From: Lactobacillus sp. ESL0701 | GTDB lineage: Bacteria; Bacillota; Bacilli; Lactobacillales; Lactobacillaceae | DNA: 64,000 bases | Direction of reading: 5' to 3' | Assembly (NCBI RefSeq): GCF_029433445.1 | Contig: NZ_JAQTIC010000002.1 | Span: 245,717 to 309,716 of the forward strand | Shown here: positions 52,585 to 61,000 of the stretch, one piece after another | Numbering within the stretch: the first letter of the stretch is position 1 | Layout of the letters: each line of letters opens with the position of its first letter | The notes under the pieces: model-generated | What the model was told of the DNA's origin: nothing | Databases searched by the model: none | Seen by the model: only the letters and a program-made list of their open reading frames with translations | Program-made: the position numbers and the translations under genes

Positions 52585-52613
52585 AAGTCATACAATAAAA
52601 TACTGTACAACTT
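52585..52613 (-). terminator. Weak terminator after marR
   Basis: A 10-base stem with two G-U pairs (arms 52585-52594 and 52604-52613) is followed by TTTTTT on the minus strand. The rest of 52398-52623 holds no gene. Confidence 0.6.
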
Positions 52614-52623
52614 CTTTGCATAA

Positions 52624-53043
52624 TTATAATTCTTGATCCAGCTTAAGCAGAGCTTGTGTTACCTCATCACGCAATTCTTTACCCAAAATTTGTTCAACGC
52701 TTGCTTCTGAACGCCTAACATAAGCAGCTGCATCACGTTCAATGACCTCTGCCTTAGGTGTTAAGATAATTTCTTTCAAACGACTGTCGCGCTCATTAAC
52801 CTTTTTAGTAATTAGATCTTTATGTTCCAACAGCTTCAAAATATTAGTTGCCGTTGATTTGCGAATATTGAATTCATGCTCAATATCCTTTTGATAAACC
52901 TTCTTTTCTTTAGGTACAGCACTTAAAAATTGAATAATCACCATCTGCGTACCTGTTAGACCGATTGTTCGCGCATAACGATCAACATTGCGATTAAAGG
53001 TATTTTGTGCCCGCTGTAAAGCTAAACCAAAATTTTCTTTCAT
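52624..53043 (-). CDS. MarR-family transcriptional regulator
   Basis: 139 residues. Winged-helix MarR fold: GLTGTQMVIIQFLSAVP, KDIEHEFNIRKSTATNILKL (recognition region), KVNERDSRLKEIILTPK (wing). It begins 3 bases after the efflux gene stop and so is cotranscribed with it. It presumably binds the palindrome in front of that gene (54477-54498) and is released by the pump's substrates. Confidence 0.92.
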   Translation of the reverse strand: MKENFGLALQRAQNTFNRNVDRYARTIGLTGTQMVIIQFLSAVPKEKKVYQKDIEHEFNIRKSTATNILKLLEHKDLITKKVNERDSRLKEIILTPKAEVIERDAAAYVRRSEASVEQILGKELRDEVTQALLKLDQEL

Positions 53044-53046
53044 GAC

Positions 53047-54456
53047 TTAATTCTCGCTTAAACTATCCTTTTTAGTTGCTTTATGTAATAAGTATACGCC
53101 AATCACAACCAAAATTAATAAGAAAATTAACCCAACTTGAGCACCATCAACTAGCTTCCCAGCTGTTGTTGGTCTAGCACTAACTTGTTGCACAAATTGC
53201 ATAATTGCAGAAACAATCGACGTTCCGACAGCTCCTGAAAATTGCTGCACCATGTTAAACAAGCCATTACCATCCGCATTTTCTTCCTTAGTAAGTAAAT
53301 TCAAAGATGAAGTCATTGTATCACCCATGATCAATCCCGTACCAGTCATAATAATCAGGTAAGAAATGAGCACGTTAACACCTGTAAAATGTTGGGCAAA
53401 CAGACAGAACATGATAATGCCAATAAGTTCAAAGCAGGAACCAGTCATAATTGGCTTTCTTGGACCATAATTATCAAGCATTCGACCACTAACTGGTGAA
53501 GCAATAGCACCAATAGCACCACCTGGCAAAAGCAGTAATCCTGCAACCATAGCAGTTGTACCATTTACGATTTGCAAGTAGTTTGGCAAAATGAAAGACA
53601 AGCCAACCGTATTAACTTGGAAAATAAAGTAAGCAATGATTCCAGCAGTAAACTTGCTGTTCTTAAGCAAGCGAATGTTTAACAGCGGTTCTTTTACTTT
53701 AAGTGAGTGCTTAATAAACAAAACCAAAGCAATCAAGCCAATTACTAGTGGCACTATAAATTCCAATGGTCTTATTAGAATTCCTGACAAATTACTGAAA
53801 GCCAAAATTAAACCGACAAAAGTCAAGGCAATTTCAATAAATCCAGTCCAATCAAGCTTGGTATGGCTTAATGGGTATGGATCCTTAGTGATGCACATTA
53901 CACCCATAATAAAGGAAACAACCATCACCGGAATAATTAGAATAAAAATATAACGCCAGCTAAGAGTATTGACAACTAAACCACCAAACGTAGGCCCCAA
54001 AGCAGGAGCTACCGCGGTAATCATTGTCCCAATTCCCATTAACAAGCCAACTTTATCAAGTGGTGTTCTTTCCAAAATAATATTAAACATCAGTGGCAAG
54101 GCAATCCCAGCACCGGCACCTTGAACAATTCGACCGATAACTAAAAAGATAAAGCCCATTGACTTCGTTGTAAATGAGTCAATCAATAAACCGACAATAA
54201 ATAAAATTGCGGCTGTCACAAACAATTTTTTTGAACTAAAATTCTTCTTTAAATATGCAGACAAGGGCATGATGATTGCGGCAATTAAAAGATAACCAGT
54301 CGTCATCCACTGCACTGTTGCCATATTTACGTTAAATTCCTTCATTAGAACAGGGAACGTAATATTGCCCGCTGTTTCAATTAACACGCCTGAGAATGAC
54401 ATCAGACCCGCCGCAAGAATTGATAAAATTAATTTTGCGTCTAATTTCCTTTGCAT
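53047..54456 (-). CDS. MFS multidrug efflux transporter, DHA2 (EmrB/QacA) type
   Basis: 469 residues with 14 predicted membrane helices. Motif C-like and A-like segments are visible (FNVNMATVQWMTTGYLLIAA, IGRIVQGAGAGIALPLMF, SGRMLDNYGPRKPIMTGS), placing it in DHA2. Proton-driven drug export is likely. AGGAGG precedes the ATG. Controlled by the MarR-type gene immediately downstream. Confidence 0.92.
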   Translation of the reverse strand: MQRKLDAKLILSILAAGLMSFSGVLIETAGNITFPVLMKEFNVNMATVQWMTTGYLLIAAIIMPLSAYLKKNFSSKKLFVTAAILFIVGLLIDSFTTKSMGFIFLVIGRIVQGAGAGIALPLMFNIILERTPLDKVGLLMGIGTMITAVAPALGPTFGGLVVNTLSWRYIFILIIPVMVVSFIMGVMCITKDPYPLSHTKLDWTGFIEIALTFVGLILAFSNLSGILIRPLEFIVPLVIGLIALVLFIKHSLKVKEPLLNIRLLKNSKFTAGIIAYFIFQVNTVGLSFILPNYLQIVNGTTAMVAGLLLLPGGAIGAIASPVSGRMLDNYGPRKPIMTGSCFELIGIIMFCLFAQHFTGVNVLISYLIIMTGTGLIMGDTMTSSLNLLTKEENADGNGLFNMVQQFSGAVGTSIVSAIMQFVQQVSARPTTAGKLVDGAQVGLIFLLILVVIGVYLLHKATKKDSLSEN

Positions 54457-54476
54457 CTAATTCCTCCTAATCAAAA

Positions 54477-54498
54477 AATAGTTAGCTTGCTAACTATT
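54477..54498 (-). promoter_or_regulatory. MarR operator, perfect palindrome
   Basis: AATAGTTAGC-TT-GCTAACTATT: 10-bp perfect arms with a 2-base centre, directly upstream of the efflux gene's ribosome binding site. The size and position are typical of a MarR dimer site. Confidence 0.8.
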
Positions 54499-54616
54499 AC
54501 AAATAGCTATGTTATAACATTTTGCCGCAAATTGCAAAGGTTTCTAAGAAAGAAATCGTTTCCAATTTCAATATTTTTTATAACTGAACTTCAGCAAACA
54601 AATCCCAATCAAAAAA

Positions 54617-54638
54617 GCAGCAACAAACTTGTTACTGC
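54617..54638 (-). terminator. Terminator of the amidohydrolase gene
   Basis: A 10-bp stem with one G-U (GCAGCAACAA / TTGTTACTGC) is followed on the minus strand by TTTTTT. Confidence 0.8.
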
Positions 54639-54645
54639 CTAATAA

Positions 54646-55830
54646 TTAATATGCGCGCTGCCCCTTCTTGTAGACTGCCTTGTCTTTTTGGGCCACAGCC
54701 TTAACATCAGCCAACGGATTTTCATCCAAAACTAGAAAATCAGCGTACTTACCGATTGCTAAAGTACCGTATTCATCGTCAATCTTCATCAATTGTGCGG
54801 AATGCACACTGGTTTGTAAGGCCTCATAATTGGTGAAACCTTGCTCTGCTAACAATTGCAATTCTGTTGGCGTTTGGAAGTAGTCATTAAATGGGGTGCC
54901 TGCATCAGTACCTAAAGTAATCTTAACGCCGCGGTTTTTAGCATGGGTGATGTTCTTACGCAAATCGTCTAGAGCATCACTGGCCTTCTTTACCTCCCAA
55001 TCCGGCATTTTTCCTACCGCATAAGTAGGAAAGGCCCAATCAGCAACCACCGTTGCTGTTAAATAGGTTCCTTGCTTGAGCATCATATCAATTTGATCAT
55101 CATCAACATAAAAACCATGCTCAATGGAATCTACGCCAGCCTTAATTGCATTGCCAATCCCAGCATTGCCTTCTGCATGAGCCGCAACAATCAAGCCCTT
55201 ATGGTGAGCCTCCTCGACTGCCGCACGCATTTCGGCAACGCTTAATTGCGGATCGTCCATAAAGTCATTCTTAGTCATTACACCGCCAGTAGCCATTACT
55301 TTAATGTTCTTAGCACCCTTTTTCAAGCCCTGACGCACAGCCTTGCGCATTTCATCAGGAGAGTCTACCAAATGAGCAAAATGCGGTGAATCCCCGTGAC
55401 CGCCAGTCATCGAGTAAGCCATCCCTGACGGCATAATCTCCGGTGTCTTAGTAATCTTGCCTTCTTCAATCATTCGCGCCAATGTAATATCAATATCATA
55501 AGTGGATCCACATTCACGAATATAAGTCACGCCAGATTTAAGAAAATCATGCAGGTGCTGCACGGCACGGACAGTCGTTTCAACAACATTAGCCGTTGGA
55601 TCACCATCAAATGCAGTTGAGCTGTTATTAATATGAGTGTGACAATTAATTAGTCCCGGCATCACGAACTTGCCTTCTAGATCCACGACCTTGTCACTAG
55701 CAGGGGCAGTCCCAGTTCCCATTGCCGTAATCTTACCTGTTTCGTCATCGACAACAAAGTAACTATTACTTGTAACTTTTTCTTCTTCACCATCATAAAG
55801 GTTCATGTTTTGATATATAGTTTGTGTCAT
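54646..55830 (-). CDS. Metal-dependent amidohydrolase
   Basis: 394 residues, amidohydrolase superfamily TIM barrel: INCHTHINNS (metal His pair), carbamylated or bridging region NIKVMATGG, VAAHAEGNAG and IEHGFYVDD (metal His), LGTDAGTPF (metal Asp). It belongs to the branch including imidazolonepropionase-like and Xaa-Pro/Xaa-Arg dipeptidase-like enzymes. Given its place beside a peptide-binding lipoprotein gene, it may hydrolyse peptides or cyclic amides; this is inference. It starts 50 bases after oppA and is probably cotranscribed. Confidence 0.85.
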   Translation of the reverse strand: MTQTIYQNMNLYDGEEEKVTSNSYFVVDDETGKITAMGTGTAPASDKVVDLEGKFVMPGLINCHTHINNSSTAFDGDPTANVVETTVRAVQHLHDFLKSGVTYIRECGSTYDIDITLARMIEEGKITKTPEIMPSGMAYSMTGGHGDSPHFAHLVDSPDEMRKAVRQGLKKGAKNIKVMATGGVMTKNDFMDDPQLSVAEMRAAVEEAHHKGLIVAAHAEGNAGIGNAIKAGVDSIEHGFYVDDDQIDMMLKQGTYLTATVVADWAFPTYAVGKMPDWEVKKASDALDDLRKNITHAKNRGVKITLGTDAGTPFNDYFQTPTELQLLAEQGFTNYEALQTSVHSAQLMKIDDEYGTLAIGKYADFLVLDENPLADVKAVAQKDKAVYKKGQRAY

Positions 55831-55880
55831 TTTAAATATTCTCCTTTTTACTTTTCCGATTATTAAAAATCATCATGACC

Positions 55881-57644
55881 TTATTTTACGAAACCGACCT
55901 TATACCATAATTGGTGGTTATTATTATTATCCGCCGGATTCAGTGAATATCCGGTCACCTTGTCATTAACAGCGAAAACAGAATACGAATTAAATTCTGG
56001 AATTGCATATGCCTCATCATTCATATATTCTTGCCATTCATGGAACTTTTCTACCCGATATTTATGGTTAAAGGCTTTCTGCGAATCAATTGCTGCCAGC
56101 AGCTCATTATTCTTTTTGGTAACAAAACGAGTGTAATTCTTGGGAGAATTATCGGAATAAAGGCTGCTTGGTGATGCCTCACTGTCTAGATGCCAGCCAA
56201 TCTCACACATGTCAAAGTCGTGACTATCACCCTCAAGCTTAGTTACATAGGAATTAAACTCTGTCAGCCGATTTCCAATTAACTTAACGTTTAAACCAAT
56301 CTTATGCCACTGCTGCAGGTAATTCTGCTGGATCGGCTCCTGAGTTGGGTCAGTTTGCCTTGCCATATAGCGAATTGTTAACGGCTTGCCATTAGGCTGA
56401 ACCCGCCACTTGCCCTTCTTTTTATAGCCAGCCTTATCCAGCAGCTCGTTAGCTTTTTTCAAATTGTAAGAATAGCCACGCGCGTTTTTATCAAATACAT
56501 CACCAAACTGTGCGGGAATTAATGTCGGAACTCTAAAACTTAAGCCATGAGTATAATGCTGGTAGACTTCATCAGTATTCATTGCGTAGCCAATCGCCTG
56601 TCTTAAAGCCTTATTATTCATTTTGGCATGGGGATCCATAACGTTTTTATTCTTTTTTGCATCCCATTTACCAACCTTAAAGCCGATAAAATTGTAGCCT
56701 AGGGGAACTTTAGCAACAAAGTTAACACCCTTAGTGTTTTTAACTTGTTCCCATTGTGAATTGATTACCTGTGTAATATCGTAAACTTTACTCTTAATCG
56801 CCTGAGAAGCAGAATTAGTAGCTAAAACTGAAATTTCAATTTTGTCCAGTTTTGGTCGACCCCGCCAATAATATTTATTCGGCACCCAAGTAACTGACTG
56901 ACCTCGAACGATTTTCTTGAGCTTAAATGGTCCAAAATATAATGGTGACTTTCTAATCTTGTCAGACGATTGTAATTTATCAAACGGCACATCCTTTAAG
57001 TAATGGTATGGCTCGGCTGTTTCCCAGAAAAAGTTATTGCCCGAATATTCCATTCCTGGCTTCAATTCATCAAAATGAATTATTACCTGACGACCATTAT
57101 CACCATCTGGCATTTCAATACCCGTAATCGTCTTAGCACGTCCCTCATGATAAGCCTTCATTCCTTTAATATTTTCAAAAGAATTGGAATAATTCTGCGA
57201 TTGCGTGCCCTTATTAGCTAAAATCTCGTAAGCATACTCAATATCCTTGGCTATCACCTGCTTACCATCTGACCACTTGACACCCTTTTTAACATTAATT
57301 ATTGCCGTATTATTTTTTCTATCTAAGCGAATCGTGGCTGGACCTTTATCATTAAACTTGTAATGATTGTCAGTATCAAACAAGCTTTCATTACCAGGAC
57401 TGGCAATGTCATTATCAACGGCGGTATTTTTAATTTCATTAGCAAAAATCCCAGTAAAGGGTGTATCTGTTTCCTCCGCAATTTTAAGTGTTCCACCTTG
57501 CTTTACCTTTTTGACTGGTGTTTTAATTGGAAATTTTTCGCTAACTTTAGTGTTATTGTTTTTTCCACCGCAACCAGTTAAACTAATCGCCGCTGCACCA
57601 ATAACTATGGCTGACTGCATTAACCTTTTGAATTTAAAATTCAT
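55881..57644 (-). CDS. oppA: OppA-type peptide-binding lipoprotein
   Basis: 587 residues. Extracellular solute-binding protein family 5, which captures oligopeptides for an ABC importer. Signal peptide ends at lipobox SLTGC (about residues 27-31 of the protein begun at 57644), followed by a GGKNNN linker. Family landmarks are IINVKKGVKWSDGKQV, NKALRQAIGYAMNTDEVY and KKANELLDKAGYKKKGKWR. The start at 57644 follows AGAGG and gives a normal lipoprotein leader; the frame extends 26 codons upstream only through the terminator region. The transporter subunits are not in the window. Expression is probably controlled by the leader at 57671-57935. Confidence 0.93.
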   Translation of the reverse strand: MNFKFKRLMQSAIVIGAAAISLTGCGGKNNNTKVSEKFPIKTPVKKVKQGGTLKIAEETDTPFTGIFANEIKNTAVDNDIASPGNESLFDTDNHYKFNDKGPATIRLDRKNNTAIINVKKGVKWSDGKQVIAKDIEYAYEILANKGTQSQNYSNSFENIKGMKAYHEGRAKTITGIEMPDGDNGRQVIIHFDELKPGMEYSGNNFFWETAEPYHYLKDVPFDKLQSSDKIRKSPLYFGPFKLKKIVRGQSVTWVPNKYYWRGRPKLDKIEISVLATNSASQAIKSKVYDITQVINSQWEQVKNTKGVNFVAKVPLGYNFIGFKVGKWDAKKNKNVMDPHAKMNNKALRQAIGYAMNTDEVYQHYTHGLSFRVPTLIPAQFGDVFDKNARGYSYNLKKANELLDKAGYKKKGKWRVQPNGKPLTIRYMARQTDPTQEPIQQNYLQQWHKIGLNVKLIGNRLTEFNSYVTKLEGDSHDFDMCEIGWHLDSEASPSSLYSDNSPKNYTRFVTKKNNELLAAIDSQKAFNHKYRVEKFHEWQEYMNDEAYAIPEFNSYSVFAVNDKVTGYSLNPADNNNNHQLWYKVGFVK

Positions 57645-57670
57645 TCTTATACCTCTCATTACCAATAAAA

Positions 57671-57700
57671 AAACCTCATTCAACTTAATGAATGAGGTTT
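57671..57700 (-). terminator. Attenuator terminator between promoter and oppA
   Basis: A perfect 12-bp stem (AAACCTCATTCA / TGAATGAGGTTT), 6-base loop, then T7 on the minus strand, ending 20 bases before the oppA ATG. It lies inside the oppA transcript and so must be conditional. Confidence 0.85.
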
Positions 57701-57752
57701 TATCTTTGTAGTCAAGCCCCATTCATTAGAACGCGAATAAGGGCTTAACTAC
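57686..57752 (-). promoter_or_regulatory. oppA leader: competing hairpin and antiterminator
   Basis: Arms 57752-57741 and 57719-57708 form a 12-bp hairpin with one G-U. The sequence TAATGAATGGGG (57728-57717), in its loop and 3' arm, can instead pair over 12 bp (one G-U) with CCTCATTCATTA (57697-57686), which is the 5' arm of the terminator. The two folds exclude each other. Confidence 0.65.
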
Positions 57753-57776
57753 ATAAATTACTAAATTAGTAATTAT

Positions 57777-57872
57777 CTAGGTCAAGTCCTTTACGTTCAA
57801 CAACAAGGCTAAAGATTTTAATGCGGAAACAGCTCTAATAGTAATTTGCTTAATAATATTTATATTTTTCAT
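57777..57872 (-). CDS. 31-codon leader ORF upstream of oppA
   Basis: A short ORF with an excellent ribosome binding site (GGGAGG, 8 bases before the ATG) and a strong promoter. The peptide starts MKNINIIKQITIRAVS and ends ALKSLALLLNVKDLT; six of the last 14 residues are Leu, including three consecutive TTG codons. It has a basic start and an amphipathic or hydrophobic middle. A perfect 9-bp palindrome (57756-57774) follows directly after its stop. It is most simply a leader peptide whose translation sets the attenuator; a small signalling peptide is the alternative. No family recognised. Confidence 0.6.
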   Translation of the reverse strand: MKNINIIKQITIRAVSALKSLALLLNVKDLT

Positions 57873-57906
57873 TAGAGCTACCTCCCTTATCTAATTTATA
57901 TTTAAT

Positions 57907-57935
57907 ATATTAACAACAATCTTAGACTTAGTCAA
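57907..57935 (-). promoter_or_regulatory. Promoter of the oppA leader
   Basis: TTGACT (57935-57930), exactly 17 bases, TAATAT (57912-57907) on the minus strand, giving a start near 57900 and a leader of about 255 bases before oppA. Confidence 0.75.
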
Positions 57936-57983
57936 CCGATGTTTTGATATTTTATTACTTTTAAGCATAAAATTTACACCAAA

Positions 57984-58010
57984 AAAGCATCCTCATTATG
58001 AGGATGCTTT
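57984..58010 (-). terminator. Terminator of the serine-rich protein gene
   Basis: A perfect 13-bp stem (AAAGCATCCTCAT / ATGAGGATGCTTT) is followed by T-rich sequence on the minus strand. Confidence 0.88.
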
Positions 58011-58039
58011 CTTAGTTTATTTACAATAAATGCATTACA

Positions 58040-61000
58040 TTATTTTTTAAAATTACCAACCAAGATGTATTGACGATAGCGACAATGGTAATACTTCTTA
58101 CCATTAATTACTTTAGTACCATAGATCTTCATCTTTTTACCTTTTGGCAATGCCTTATTGCTTACACGGTGTCCTTTTTCGTCGTAAACATAAGCATTAT
58201 GCTTTAAGTGTAATTCTTTACCCTTGAAGTTACCTGCTGCGACATATTTACCATGTAAGATACTGTAGAACTTACGTCCCTTAGCGTGGATTGTTTCAAA
58301 GGCCTTGACTTTCTTACCCTTCTTCAGAACTACCTTGCCAACACGCTTACCTTTAGAATTATATTCATAAGCGTTATGACGTAAATTCTTCTCAAAGCCG
58401 TCAAAGTTCTTGGCAACAACATAATGATCATCGCCAATGTAGTAGTAGTAACGTCCATTGATTAACTGCTTATCACCGTAGGTCTTAACCATTGTACCAA
58501 TTGACATAACCAGGTCACTAACGCGGTTACCATTCTTATCGTAAACATAAGCATTGTGACGTAACTCCTTGATTACCGCATTATCTGCAGCCAACGAAGT
58601 TGATGTAGATGCTGAATTTGAAGTTGGTGTAGTTGAGGATGGTACATAGTTATTGTTCCAGTCATTAGCTACCGAATTACTATTACTAATTGAAGTACTC
58701 ATACTTTGACTAACAACAGTTGATGTTGAAATACTATCACTCATACTTACACTAGTTGAGGTACTGTCACTAACACTAGTACTATCACTAATTGAGGTAC
58801 TTGTACTGTTACTCATTGAAGTACTTGCACTAGCTGAACTATTACTGTCACTGATTGAAGTACTCAAGCTTTCACTTGCGCTACTTACAATCGAATTACT
58901 ACGGCTCATACTTGCACTAGCTGAACTATTGCTATCACTAATTGAAGTGCTGTAGCTTTCACTAGTACTGTCAGCAATTGACTTGCTTTGGCTGTCACTA
59001 GTTGATCTGCTCATACTTGCAAGGTAGTCACTAGTACTAATTGAAACGCTGAAGCTTTCGCTTTGGCTAACAACGATTGAGTTGCTGAGGCTAAGTGATG
59101 TGCTGTAACTCTCACTAGCTCTATCTGCTGTAAACTTACTGTCTCTTTCACTTGTAGAGAGGCTTAAGCTTGCTGAGTATGAACTGTTGTTAACAGATTC
59201 ACTGTAGCTTTCACTTGTACTATCAGCTAATGACTTACTTTGACTTTCGCTAGTCGAACGACTCATGCTTGCCAAGTAATCACTGGTACTAATTGAAGTA
59301 CTGAAGCTGTTGCTTTCACTAGCACCTACTGAATTGCTATCGCTGATTGAAGTACTGTAACTGTGACTATTACTATCAGCATCTGACTTACTATTTGATT
59401 GACTATCTGAAGTACTCATAGAAGCAGATTGATTACTTTCACTAATTGAAGTACTAAAGCTTTCGCTCTGACTGATAGCTATTGAGTTGCTGTCACTAAG
59501 TGACTTACTGTTACTGTAATTTTCACTGACTGTTGATGAATTACTGTTACTAATTGAAGTACTGTAGCTGATGCTTTCACTATCTGCTAGTGATTTGCTG
59601 TCGCTTTGACTAGTTGAACGACTTTGACTTGCCGATGAATTACTATCGTTAATTGAGTTACTGTAGCTTTCACTAGTGCTATTAGCAAGTGACAAACTAT
59701 CTCTTTGACTTGCAGAGATGCTCAAGCTGGCTGAGTATGAACTGTTGTTGACAGAAATGCTGTAGCTTTCGCTTGTGCTGTCAGCTAATGACTTACTTTG
59801 ACTTGCACTAGTTGAACGACTTTGACTTGCAACGTAGTTGCTTGTACTAATCGAAGTACTGAAGCTTGCGATTTGACTAAGAATAGTTGAAGTACTTTCA
59901 CTTTCTGATTGACTAGCACTCAAGCTGGCACTAACAACTGCTGAGTTACTTGCACTCAATGAGTTGCTGTAACTCTCACTAGTACTATTGGCAAGTGCTT
60001 GACTATCTCTTTGGCTTGTAGAAGTGCTTAAGCTGGCTGAGTATGAACTGTTGTTGACAGAAATGCTGTAACTCTCACTAGTACTATCAGCTAATGACTT
60101 ACTTTGACTTGCACTAGTTGAACGACTCATGCTTGCCTGGTAATCACTGTTACTAATCGAAGTGCTGTAGCTTTCACTTTGACTGACAGCTACTGAGTTG
60201 CTTTCACTCAATGACTTACTTGCACTCAAGCTGGCTGCAACTGCTAATGAAGTACTATCGCTCAAGGATTTACTGTAGCTATCACTAAGACTTGTTGCAG
60301 TTGACTTACTGTCACTTTGACTAGTTGAAGTACTTTGACTTGCTGATGAATTACTATTATTAATTGAGTTACTGTAACTTTCGCTATTACTATTAACAAG
60401 TGATTGACTATCTCTTTGACTTGCAGAAATACTCAAGCTTGCTGAGTATGAACTGTTGTTAACAGATATACTGTAACTTTCACTTCTACTATCAGCGAAT
60501 GACTTACTGTTACTTGCACTAGTTGAACGACTGGTACTTGCCAAGTAATCACTAGCACTAACTGAAGTACTGTAACTAGCGCTGATGCTATCAGCTAATG
60601 ACTTGCTTTGGCTGTCACTAGTTGAACGACTGACACTTGCTAAGTAATTACTGTTACTAATTGATGTACTGAAGCTTTCACTTTGACTGACAACAACTGA
60701 ATTACTTTCGCTAAGTGACTTGCTTGCACTCAGACTAGCAACAACTGCCTTAGATTCACTAAGACTAAGTGAATTACTGTAACTCTCACTAGCTGATGTA
60801 TTGGCATTACCTGAAGCGTTAATTGCTGAAGCAAATGAATCTTGTAAACTCTTAGAGATACTGTTGCTATCGCTAATTGCAGTTGAGTTGCTATTACTCA
60901 ATGATTTACTGTAACTTTGGCTTCTACTATCAGCCAATGAATTACTGTCACTAATTGAAGCACTGTAACTCTCACTAGTACTATTTACAGCTGATTGATT

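Noticed and set aside
57660..57935. T-box or other known riboswitch before oppA
   Set aside because: No T-box sequence (TGGNACCGCG-like) or specifier loop is visible, and a well-initiated short ORF is present instead.
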